This document shows positions 1-12,500 of a DNA stretch of 64,000 nt, one piece after another. Within the stretch, counting starts at the first letter, position 1. Every line of letters starts with the position of its first letter. The position numbers and the translations under genes were made by a program. The notes under the pieces are model-generated. The model searched no databases. It saw nothing but the letters and a program-made list of their open reading frames with translations, and was not told where the DNA came from. Source of the stretch: Hydractinia symbiolongicarpus (lineage: Eukaryota; Cnidaria; Hydrozoa; Anthoathecata; Hydractiniidae). The DNA is taken from the NCBI RefSeq assembly GCF_029227915.1, contig NC_079878.1, positions 3,598,001-3,662,000 on the forward strand, read 5' to 3'.

Positions 1-1218
1 TTTTGATGAGACGCTGAATAAAAGAAGTTTAATCGCCGGCAAACGAAAACCCGCAATTTCCCGTAAATCCCGGACTCGGCCCGTATAGTCAAAAGTATAC
101 AAAGAAGGTACCCAGAGAGTAAACTCATTTCCCAAACGATTTTTTAAATTATTTTTTCACCACTAAAACGCATGAGACCTGTAGTTTTCAGAAATGTTTT
201 CATTTTTGATGAGACGCTTAATGAAAGTGGTTTAATCGCCGGCAAACGAAAACCCGCGATTTCCCGAAAATCCCGAGCTTGGCCCGTACAGTCGAATGTA
301 TACAAAGAAAGTACCCTGTGAGTAAACTCATTTCCAAAACGATTTTTTAAAGTATCTTTTCACCACTAAAACGCATGAGACTTGTAGTTTTTAAAAATGT
401 TTTCATTTTTGATGGGACGCTGAATAAAAGAAGTTTAATCGCCGGCACATGAAAACCCGCGATTTCCGGTAAATCCCGGACTGGGCCCGTATAGTCAAAA
501 GTATACAAAGAAAGTACCCAGGGAGTAAACTCATTTCCCGAAAGATTTTTTAAATTATTTTTTCACCATTAAATAGCATGAGACTTGTAGTTTTGAAAAG
601 TGTTTTCATTTTTGATGAGACGCTGAATAAAAGAAGTTTAATCGCCGGCAAACGAAAACCCGCAATTTCCCGTAAATCCCGGACTCGGCCCGTATAGTCA
701 AAAGTATACAAAGAAGGTACCCAGAGAGTAAACTCATTTCCCAAACGATTTTTTAAATTATTTTTTCACCACTAAAACGCATGAGACCTGTAGTTTTCAG
801 AAATGTTTTCATTTTTGATGAGACGCTTAATGAAAGTGGTTTAATCGCCGGCAAACGAAAACCCGCGATTTCCCGAAAATCCTGAGCTTGGCCCGTACAG
901 TCGAATGTATACAAAGAAAGTACCCTGTGAGTAAACTCATTTCCAAAACGATTTTTTAAAGTATCTTTTCACCACTAAAACGCATGAGACTTGTAGTTTT
1001 TAAAAATGTTTTCATTTTTGATGCGACGCTGAATAAAAGAAGTTTAATCGCCGGCACATGAAAACCCGCGATTTCCCGTAAATCCCGGACTGGGCCCGTA
1101 TAGTCAAAAGTATACAAAGAAAGTACCCAGGGAGTAAACTCATTTCCCGAACGATTTTTTAAATTATTTTTTCACCACTAAAACGCATGAGACTTGTAGT
1201 TTTCAAAAGTGTTTTCAT
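1..1218 (+). repeat. 609-bp trimer higher-order repeat, two copies
   Basis: Bases 1-609 and 610-1218 align with only a few substitutions, for example 'gaaaatcccgag' against 'gaaaatcctgag', and 'gatggg' against 'gatgcg'. The order is an N monomer carrying 'cccgcaatttcccg', an S monomer carrying 'cccgaaaatcc', and an N-like monomer carrying 'ggcacatg'. The offset is exactly 3 x 203. The pattern breaks soon after 1218, where the third-monomer variant is followed by a different S monomer. Confidence 0.85.
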
Positions 1219-1439
1219 TTTTGATGAGACGCTGAATAAAAGAAGTTTAATCGCCGGCAAACGAAAACCGGCGATTTCCGGTAAATCCCGGACTCGGCCC
1301 GTATAGTCAAAAGTATACAAAGAAGGTACCCAGGGAGTAAACTCATTTCCCGAACGATTTTTTAAATTATTTTTTCATCACTAAAACGCATGAGACTTGT
1401 ATTTTTTAGAAATGTTTTCATTTTTGATGAGACGCTTAA

Positions 1440-4400
1440 TGAAAGTGGTTTAATCGCCGGCAAATGAAAACCCGCGATTTCCCGTAAATCCCGGGCTTGG
1501 CCCGTATAGTCAAATGTATACAAAGAAAGTACCCAGGGAGTAAACTCATTTCCCGAACGATTTTTTATATTATTTTTTCACCACTAAAACGCATGAGACT
1601 TGTAGTTTTTAAAAGTGTTTTCATTTTTGATGAGACGGTGAATAAAAGAAGTTTAATTTCCGGCAAACGAAAACCCGCGATTTTCCGTAAATCCCGGACT
1701 CGGCCCGTATAGTCAAAAGTATACAAAGAAGGTACCCAGAGAGTAAACTCATTTCCCGAACGATCTTTTAAATTATTTTTTCACCACTAAAACGCATGAG
1801 ACTTGTAGTTTGCAGAAATGTTTTCATTTTTGATGAGACGCTTAATGAAAGTGGTTTAATCGCCGGCAAACGAAAACCCGCGATTTCCCGTAAATCCCGG
1901 GCTTGGCCCGTATAGTTGAATGCATACAAAGAAAGTACCCAGGGAGTAAACTCATTTCCTGAACGATTTTTTAAATTATTATTTAACCACTAAAGCCCAT
2001 GAGACTTGTAGTTTATAAAAATGTTTTCATTTTTGATGAGACGCTGAATAAAAGAATTTTAATCGCCGGCAAACGAAAACCCGCGACTTCCCGTAAATCC
2101 CCGACTCGGCCCGTATAGTCAAAAGTATACAAAGAAAGTACCCAGGGAGTAAACTCATTTCCCGAACGATTTTTTTAATCATTTTTTCACCACTAAAACG
2201 CATGAGACCTGTAGTTTTTAGAAATGTTTTCATTTTTGATGAGACGCTTAATGAAAGTGGTTTAATCGCCGGCAAACGAAAACCCGCGATTTCCCGTAAA
2301 TCCCAGGCTTGGCCCGTATAGTCGAATGTATACAAAGAAAGTACCCTGTGAGTAAACTCATTTCCAAAACGATTTTTTAAAGTATCTTTTCACCACTAAA
2401 ACGCATGAGACTTGTAGTTTTCAGAAATGTTTTCATTTTTGATGAGACGCTTAATGAAAGTGGTTTAATCGCCGGCAAACGAAAACCCGCAATTTCCCGT
2501 AAATCCCGAGCTTGGCCCGTACAGTCGAATGTATACAAAGAAAGTACCCTGTGAGTAAACTCATTTCCAAAACGATTTTTTAAAGTATCTTTTCACCACT
2601 AAAACGCATGAGACTTGTTGTTTTTAAAAATGTTTTCATTTTTGATGGGACGCTGAATAAAAGAAGTTTAATCGCCGGCACATGAAAACCCGCGATTTCC
2701 CGTAAATCCCGGACTGGGCCCGTATAGTCAAAAGTATACAAAGAAAGTACCCAGGGAGTAAACTCATTTCCCGAACGATTTTTTAAATTATTTTTTCATC
2801 ACTAAAACGCATGAGACTTGTATTTTTTAGAAATTTTTTCATTTTTGATGAGACGCTTAATGAAAGTGGTTTAATCGCCGGCAAATGAAAACCCGCGATT
2901 TCCCGTAAATCCCGGGCTTGGCCCGTATAGTTAAATGTATACAAAGAAAGTACCCAGGGAGTAAACTCATTTCCCGAACGATTTTTTATATTATTTTTTC
3001 ACCACTAAAACGCATGAGACTTGTAGTTTTTAAAAATGTTTTCATTTGTGATGGGACGCTGAATAAAAGAAGCTTAATCGCCGGCACACGAAAACCCGCG
3101 ATTTCCCGTAAATCCCGGTCTGGGCCCGTATAGTCAAAAGTATACAAAGAAAGTACCCAGGGAGTAAACTCATTTCCCGAACGATTTTTTAAATTATTTT
3201 TTCACCACTAAAACGCATGAGACTTGTAGTTTTTAAAAGTGTTTTCATTTTTGATGAGACGGTGAATAAAAGAAGTTTAATTGCCGGCAAACGAAAACCC
3301 GCGATTTTCCGTAAATCCCGGACTCGGCCCGTATAGTCAAAAGTATACAAAGAAGGTACCCAGAGAGTAAACTCATTTCCCGAACGATCTTTTAAATTAT
3401 TTTTTCACCACTAAAACGCATGAGACTTGTAGTTTGCAGAAATGTTTTCATTTTTGATGAGACGCTCAATGAAAGTGGTTTAATCGCCGGCAAATGAAAA
3501 CCCGCGATTTCCCGTAAATCCCGGGCTTGGCCCGTATAGTCAAATGTATACAAAGAAAGTACCCAGGGAGTAAACTCATTTCCCGAACGATTTTTTATAT
3601 TATTTTTTCACCACTAAAACGCATGAGACTTGTAGTTTATAAAAATGTTTTCATTTTTGATGAGATGCTGAATAAAAGAATTTTAATCGCCGGCAAACGA
3701 AAACCCGCGACTTCCCGTAAATCCCCGACTCGGCCCGTATAGTCAAAAGTATACAAAGAAAGTACCCAGGGAGTAAACTCATTTCCCGAACGATTTTTTA
3801 AATTATTTTTTCACCACTAAAACGCATGAGACCTGTAGTTTTTAGAAATGTTTTCATTTTTGATGAGACGCCTAATGAAAGTGGTTTAATCGCCGGCAAA
3901 CGAAAACCCGCCATTTCCCGTAAATCCCGGGCTTGGCCCGTATAGTCGAATGTATACAAAGAAAATACCCTGTGAGTAAACTCATTTCCAAAACGATTTT
4001 TTAAAGTATCTTTTCACCACTAAAACGCATGAGACTTGTAGTTTTCAGAAATGTTTTCATTTTTGATGAGACGCTTAATGAAAGTGGTTTAATCGCCGGC
4101 AAACGAAAACCCGCGATTTCCCGTAAATCCCGGGCTTGGCCCGTATAGTCGAATGTATACAAAGAAAATACCCTGTGAGTAAACTCATTTCCAAAACGAT
4201 TTTTTAAAGTATCTTTTCACCACTAAAACGCATGAGACTTGTAGTTTTCAGAAATGTTTTCATTTTTGATGAGACGCTTAATGAAAGTGGTTTAATCGCC
4301 GGCAAACGAAAACCCGCGATTTCCCGTAAATCCCGAGCTTGGCCCGTACAGTGGAATGTATACAAAGAAAGTACCCTGTGAGTAAACTCATTTCCAAAAC

Positions 4401-5480
4401 GATTTTTTAAAGTATCTTTTCACCACTAAAACGCATGAGACTTGTAGTTTTTAAAAATGTTTTCATTTTTGATGGGACGCTGAATAAAAGAAGTTTAATC
4501 GCCGGCACATGAAAACCCGCGATTTCCCGTAAATCATGGACTGGGCCCGTATAGTCAAAAGTATACAAAGAAAGTACCCAGGGAGTAAACTCATTTCCCG
4601 AACGATTTTTTAAATTATTTTTTCATCACTAAAACGCATGAGACTTGTATTTTTTAGAAATGTTTTCATTTTTGATGAGACGCTAAATGAAAGTGGTTTA
4701 ATCGCCGGCAAATGAAAACCCGCGATTTCCCGTAAATCCCGGGCTTGGCCCGTATAGTCAAATGTATACAAAGAAAGTACCCAGGGAGTAAACTCATTTC
4801 CCGAACGATTTTTTATATTATTTTTTCACCACTAAAACGCATGAGACTTGTAGTTTTTAAAAATGTTTTCATTTTTGATGGGACGCTGAATAAAAGAAGC
4901 TTAATCGCCGGCACACGAAAACCCGCGATTTCCCGTAAATCCCGGTCTGGGCCCGTATAGTGAAAAGTATACAAAGAAAGTACCCAGGGAGTAAACTCAT
5001 TTCCCGAACGATTTTTTAAATTATTTTTTCACCACTAAAACGCATGAGACTTGTAGTTTTTAAAAGTGTTTTCATTTTTGATGAGACGGTGAATAAAAGA
5101 AGTTTAATTGCCGGCAAACGAAAACCCGCGATTTTCCGTAAATCCCGGACTCGGCCCGTATAGTCAAAAGTATACAAAGAAGGTACCCAGAGAGTAAACT
5201 CATTTCCCGAACGATCTTTTAAATTATTTTTTCACCACTAAAACGCATGAGACTTGTAGTTTGCAGAAATGTTTTCATTTTTGATGAGACGCTTAATGAA
5301 AGTGGTTTAATCGCCGGCAAACGAAAACCCGCGATTTCCCGTAAATCCCGGGCTTGGCCCGTATAGTCGAATGCATACAAAGAAAGTACCCAGGGAGTAA
5401 ACTCATTTCCTGAACGATTTTTTAAATTATTATTTAACCACTAAAGCCCATGAGACTTGTAGTTTATAAAAATGTTTTCA
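1440..5480 (+). repeat. Mosaic of 7- and 9-monomer blocks
   Basis: A distinctive monomer pair (S with 'ggcaaatg', then 'gattttttatatta') recurs at about 1450, 2870, 3480 and 4690. Corresponding points are spaced 1,421 bp (7 monomers), 609 bp (3) and 1,218 bp (6). The stretch from about 2560 to 3460 is repeated at about 4387-5287, 1,827 bp (9 monomers) away, sharing private variants such as 'cggtctgggcccg' (about 3115 and 4943) and 'attgccggc'. Sub-blocks are reused in different orders, so this is a mosaic and not a single clean period. Confidence 0.7.
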
Positions 5481-7074
5481 TTTTTGATGAGACGCTGAAT
5501 AAAAGAATTTTAATCGCCGGCAAACGAAAACCCGCGACTTCCCGTAAATCCCCGACTCGGCCCGTATAGTCAAAAGTATACAAAGAAAGTACCCAGGGAG
5601 TAAACTCATTTCCCGAACGATTTTTTAAATTATTTTTTCACCACTAAAACGCATGAGACCTGTAGTTTTTAGAAATGTTTTCATTTTTGATGAGACGCTT
5701 AATGAAAGTGGTTTAATCGCCGGCAAACGAAAACCCGCGATTTCCCGTAAATCCCGGGTTTGGCCCGTATAGTCGAATGTATACAAAGAAAGTACCCTGT
5801 GAGTAAACTCATTTCCAAAACGATTTTTTAAAGTATCTTTTCACCACTAAAACGCATGAGACTTGTAGTTTTTAAAAATGTTTTCATTTTTGATGGGACG
5901 CTGAATAAAAGAAGTTTAATCGCCGGCACATGAAAACCCGCGATTTCCCGTAAATCCCGGACTGGGCCCGTATAGTCAAAAGTATACAAAGAAAGTACCC
6001 AGGGAGTAAACTCATTTCCCGAACGATTTTTAAAATTATTTTTTCACCACTAAAACGCATGAGACTTGTAGTTTTCAAAAGTGTTTTCATTTTTGATGAG
6101 ACGCTGAATAAAAGAAGTTTAATCGCCGGCAAACGAAAACCCGCGATTTCCCGTAAATCCCGGACTCGGCCCGTATAGTCAAAATTATACAAAGAAGGTA
6201 CCCAGGGAGTAAACTCATTTCCCGAACGATTTTTTAAATTATTTTTTCATCACTAAAACGCATGAGACTTGTATTTTTTAGAAATGTTTTCATTTTTGAT
6301 GAGACGCTTAATGAAAGTGGTTTAATCGCCGGCAAATGAAAACCCGCGATTTCCCGTAAATCCCGGGCTTGGCCCGTATAGTCAAATGTATACAAAGAAA
6401 GTACCCTGTGAGTAAACTCATTTCCAAAACGATTTTTTAAATTATCTTTTCACCACTAAAACGCATGAGACTTCTAATTTTTAGAAATGTTTTCATTTTT
6501 GATGAGACGTTTAATGAAAGTGGTTTAATCTCCGGCAAACGAAAACCCGCCATTTCCCGTAAACCCCGGACTCGGCCCATATAGTCAAAAGTATACAAAG
6601 AAAGTACCCGGGGAGTAAACTCATTTCCCGAACGATTTTTTATATTATTTTTTCACCACTAAAACGCATGAGACTTGTAGTGTTTAAAAATGTTTTCATT
6701 TTTGATGGGACGCTGAATAAAAGAAGCTTAATCGCCGGCACACGAAAACCCGCGATTTCCCGTAAATCCCGGTCTGGGCCCGTATAGTCAAAAGTATACA
6801 AAGAAAGTACCCAGGGAGTAAACTCATTTCCCGAACGATTTTTTAAATTATTTTTTCACCACTAAAACGCATGAGACTTGTAGTTTTTAAAAGTGTTTTC
6901 ATTTTTGATGAGACGGTGAATAAAAGAAGTTTAATTGCCGGCAAACGAAAACCCACGATTTCCCGTAAACCCCGGACTCGGCCCGTATAGTCAAAAGTAT
7001 ACAAAGAAAGTACCCAGGGAGTAAACTCATTTCCCGAACAATTTTTTATATTATTTTTTCACCACTAAAACGCA

Positions 7075-9590
7075 TGAGACTTGTAGTTTTTAAAAATGTT
7101 TTTATTTTTGATGAGACGCTTAATGAAAGTGGTTTAATCGTCGGCAAACGAAAACCCGCGATTTCCCGTAAATCCCGGGCTTGGCCCGTATAGTCGAATG
7201 CATACAAAGAAAGTACCCAGGGAGTAATCTCATTTCCTGAACGATTTTTTAAATTATTATTTAACCACTAAAACGCATGAGACTTGTAGTTTTTAAAAGT
7301 GTTTTCATTTTTGATGAGACGGTGAATAAAAGAAGTTTAATTGCCGGCAAACGAAAACCCGCGACTTCCCGTAATTCCCCGACTCGGCCCGTATAGTCAA
7401 AAGTATACAAAGAAAGTACCCAGGGAGTAAACTCATTTCCAAAACGATTTTTTAAAGTATCTTTTCACCACTAAAACGCATGAGACTTGTAGTTTTCAAA
7501 AATGTTTTCATTTTTGATGAGACGCTGAAAAAAAGAAGTTTAATTGCCGGCAAACGAAAACCCGCCATTTCCCGTAAACCCCGGGCTTGGCCCGTATAGT
7601 CGAATGCATACAAAGAAAGTACCCAGGGAGTATTCTCATTTCCTGAACGATTTTTTAAATTATTATTTAACCACTAAAGCCCATGAGACTTGTACTTTTT
7701 AAAAATGTTTTCATTTTTGATGAGACGCTGAATAAAAGAAGTTTAATTGCCGGCAAACGAAAACCCGCGACTTCCCGTAATTCCCCGACTCGGCCCGTAT
7801 AGTCAAAAGTATACAAAGAAAGTACCCAGGGAGTAAACTCATTTCCAAAACGATTTTTTAAAGTATCTTTTCACCACTAAAACGCATGAGACTTGTAGTT
7901 TTCAAAAATGTTTTCATTTTTGATGAGACGCTGAAAAAAAGAAGTTTAATTGCCGACAAACGAAAACCCGCCATTTCCCGTAAACCCCGGACTCAGCCCA
8001 TATAGTCAAAAGTATACAAAGAAAGTACCCGGGGAGTAAACTCATTTCCCATGTATACAAAGAAAGTACCCTGTGATTAAACTCATTTCCAAAACGATTT
8101 TTTAAATTATTTTTTCACCACTAAAGCGCATGAGACTTGTAGTTTTCAAAAATGTTTTCATTTTTGATGAGACGCTGAATAAAAGAAGTTTAATCGCCGG
8201 CAAACGAAAACCCGCCATTTCCCGTAAACCCCGGACTCGGCCCGTATAATCAAAAGTATACAAAGAAAGTACCCAGGGAGTAAACTCATTTCCCGAACGA
8301 TTTTTTAAATTATTTTTTCACCACTAAAGCGCATGAGACTTGTAGTTTTTAAAAATGTTTTTATTTTTGATGAGACGCTTAATGAAAGTGGTTTAATCGT
8401 CGGCAAACGAAAACCCGCGATTTCCCGTAAATCCCGGGCTTGGCCCGTATAGTCGAATGCATACAAAGAAAGTACCCAGGGAGTAATCTCATTTCCTGAA
8501 CGATTTTTTAAATTATTATTTAACCACTAAAACGCATGAGACTTGTAGTTTTTAAAAGTGTTTTCATTTTTGATGAGACGGTGAATAAAAGAAGTTTAAT
8601 TGCCGGCAAACGAAAACCCGCGACTTCCCGTAATTCCCCGACTCGGCCCGTATAGTCAAAAGTATACAAAGAAAGTACCCAGGGAGTAAACTCATTTCCA
8701 AAACGATTTTTTAAAGTATCTTTTCACCACTAAAACGCATGAGACTTGTAGTTTTCAAAAATGTTTTCATTTTTGATGAGACGCTGAAAAAAAGAAGTTT
8801 AATTGCCGGCAAACGAAAACCCGCCATTTCCCGTAAACCCCGGGCTTGGCCCGTATAGTCGAATGCATACAAAGAAAGTACCCAGGGAGTATTCTCATTT
8901 CCTGAACGATTTTTTAAATTATTATTTAACCACTAAAGCCCATGAGACTTGTACTTTTTAAAAATGTTTTCATTTTTGATGAGACGCTGAATAAAAGAAG
9001 TTTAATTGCCGGCAAACGAAAACCCGCGACTTCCCGTAATTCCCCGACTCGGCCCGTATAGTCAAAAGTATACAAAGAAAGTACCCAGGGAGTAAACTCA
9101 TTTCCAAAACGATTTTTTAAAGTATCTTTTCACCACTAAAACGCATGAGACTTGTAGTTTTCAAAAATGTTTTCATTTTTGATGAGACGCTGAAAAAAAG
9201 AAGTTTAATTGCCGACAAACGAAAACCCGCCATTTCCCGTAAACCCCGGACTCAGCCCATATAGTCAAAAGTATACAAAGAAAGTACCCGGGGAGTAAAC
9301 TCATTTCCCATGTATACAAAGAAAGTACCCTGTGATTAAACTCATTTCCAAAACGATTTTTTAAATTATTTTTTCACCACTAAAGCGCATGAGACTTGTA
9401 GTTTTCAAAAATGTTTTCATTTTTGATGAGACGCTGAATAAAAGAAGTTTAATCGCCGGCAAACGAAAACCCGCCATTTCCCGTAAACCCCGGACTCGGC
9501 CCGTATAATCAAAAGTATACAAAGAAAGTACCCAGGGAGTAAACTCATTTCCCGAACGATTTTTTAAATTATTTTTTCACCACTAAAGCG
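7075..9590 (+). repeat. 1,259-bp tandem duplication, two copies
   Basis: The two copies are about 7075-8332 and 8333-9590. The private variant 'atcgtcggc' lies at 7138 and again at about 8397, and both copies share 'gagtattctcatttcctg' and 'gccgacaaacg'. The length equals 6 x 203 + 41, because each copy ends with one long 244-bp monomer. The copies part at about 9590, where 'gcatgagacttgtag' is replaced by 'gcaagggacttgcag'. Related but incomplete versions follow at about 9.8-10.4 kb and 11.6-12.5 kb. Confidence 0.85.
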
Positions 9591-12500
9591 CAAGGGACTT
9601 GCAGTTTACAAAAATGTTTTCATTATTGATGAGACGTTGAATAAAAGAAGTTTAATCGCCGACAAACGAAAACCTGCGATTTCCCGTAAATCCCAGACTC
9701 GGCCCGTATAGTCAAAAGTATACAAAGAAAGTACCCAGGGAGTAAACTCATTTCCCGAACGATTTTTTAAATTATTATTTCGCCACTAAAGCCCATGAGA
9801 CTTGTAGTTTTTAAAAATGTTTTCATTTTTGATGAGACGCTGAATAAAAGAAGTTTAATTGCCGGCAAACGAAAACCCGCGACTTCCCGTAATTCCCCGA
9901 CTCGGCCCGTATAGTCAAAAGTATACAAAGAAAGTACCCAGGGAGTAAACTCATTTCCAAAACGATTTTTTAAAGTATCTTTTCACCACTAAAACGCATG
10001 AGACTTGTAGTTTTCAAAAATGTTTTCATTTTTGATGAGACGCTGAAAAAAAGAAGTTTAATTGCCGGCAAACGAAAACCCGCCATTTCCCGTAAACCCC
10101 GGACTCAGCCCATATAGTCAAAAGTATACAAAGAAAGTACCCGGGGAGTAAACTCATTTCCCATGTATACAAAGAAAGTACCCTGTGATTAAACTCATTT
10201 CCAAAACGATTTTTTAAATTATTTTTTCACCACTAAAGCGCATGAGACTTGTAGTTTTCAAAAATGTTTTCATTTTTGATGAGACGCTGAATAAAAGAAG
10301 TTTAATCGCCGGCAAACGAAAACCCGCCATTTCCCGTAAACCCCGGACTCGGCCAGTATAATCAAAAGTATACAAAGAAAGTACCCAGGGAGTAAACTCA
10401 TTTCCCGAACGATTTTTTAAATTATTATTTCGCCACTAAAGCCCATGAGACTTGTAGTTTTTAAAAATGTTTTCATTTTTGATGAGACGCTGAATAAAAG
10501 AAGTTTAATCGCCGGCAAACGAAAACCCGCGACTTCCCGTAAATCCCAGACTCGGGCCGTATAGTCAAAAGTATACAAAGAAAGTACCCAGGGAGTAAAC
10601 TCATTTCCCGAACAATTTTTTAAATTATTTTTTCACCACTAAAACGCATGAGACTTGTAGTTTTCAGAAATGTTTTCATTTTTGATGAGACGCTTAATGA
10701 AAGTGGTTTAATCGCCGGCAAACGAAAACCCGCGATTTCCCGTAAATCCCGGGCTTGGCCCGTACAGTCGAATGTATACAAAGAAAGTACCCTGTGAGTA
10801 AACTCATTTCCAAAACGATTTTTTAAAGTTTCTTTTACCACTAAAACGCATGAGACCTGTAGTTTTCAAAAATGTTTTCATTTTTGATGAGACGTTGAAA
10901 AAAAGAAGTTTAATTGCCGCCAAACGAAAACCCGCCATTTCCCGTAAACCCCGGACTCGGCCCATTTAGTCAAAAGTATACAAAGAAAGTACCCGGGGAG
11001 TAAACTCATTTCCCATGTATACAAAGAAAGTACCCTGTGATTAAACTCATTTCCAAAACGATTTTTTAAATTATCTTTTCACCACTAAAGCGCATGAGAC
11101 TTGTAGTTTTCAAAAATGTTTTCATTTTTGATGAGACGCTTATTAAAAGAAGTTTAATCGCCGGCAAACGAAAACCCGCCATTTCCCGTAAACCCCGGAC
11201 TCGGCCCGTATAGTCAAAAGTATACAAAGAAAGTACCCAGGGAGTAAACTCATTTCCCGAACGATTTTTTATATTATTTTTTCACCACTAAAACGCATGA
11301 GACTTGTAGTTTTTAAAAATGTTTTCATTTTTGATGGGACGCTGAATAAAAGAAGCTTAATCGCCGGCACACGAAAACCCGCGATTTCCCGTAAATCCCG
11401 GTCTGGGCCCGTATAGTCAAAAGTATACAAAGAAAGTACCCAGGGAGTAAACTCATTTCCCGAACGATTTTTTAAATTATTTTTTCACCACTAAAACGCA
11501 TGAGACTTGTAGTTTTTAAAAGTGTTTTCATTTTTGATGAGACGGTGAATAAAAGAAGTTTAATTGGCGGCAAACGAAAACCCACGATTTCCCGTAAACC
11601 CCGGACTCGGCCCGTATAGTCAAAAGTATACAAAGAAAGTACCCAGGGAGTAAACTCATTTCCCGAACGATTTTTTATATTATTTTTTCACCACTAAAAC
11701 GCATGAGACTTGTAGTTTTTAAAAATGTTTTTATTTTTGATGAGACGCTTAATGAAAGTGGTTTAATCGCCGGCAAACGAAAACCCGCGATTTCCCGTAA
11801 ATCCCGGGCTTGGCCCGTATAGTCGAATGCATACAAAGAAAGTACCCAGGGAGTAATCTCATTTCCTGAACGATTTTTTAAATTATTATTTAACCACTAA
11901 AACGCATGAGACTTGTAGTTTTTAAAAGTGTTTTCATTTTTGATGAGACGGTGAATAAAAGAAGTTTAATTGCCGGCAAACGAAAACCCGCGACTTCCCG
12001 TAATTCCCCGACTCGGCCCGTATAGTCAAAAGTATACAAAGAAAGTACCCAGGGAGTAAACTCATTTCCAAAACGATTTTTTAAAGTATCTTTTCACCAC
12101 TAAAACGCATGAGACTTGTAGTTTTCAAAAATGTTTTCATTTTTGATGAGACGCTGAAAAAAAGAAGTTTAATTGCCGGCAAACGAAAACCCGCCATTTC
12201 CCGTAAACCCCGGACTCAGCCCATATAGTCAAAAGTATACAAAGAAAGTACCCGGGGAGTAAACTCATTTCCCATGTATACAAAGAAAGTACCCTGTGAT
12301 TAAACTCATTTCCAAAACGATTTTTTAAATTATTTTTTCACCACTAAAGCGCATGAGACTTGTAGTTTTCAAAAATGTTTTCATTTTTGATGAGACGCTT
12401 ATTAAAAGAAGTTTAATCGCCGGCAAACGAAAACCCGCCATTTCCCGTAAACCCCGGACTCGGCCCGTATAGTCAAAAGTATACAAAGAAAGTACCCAGG

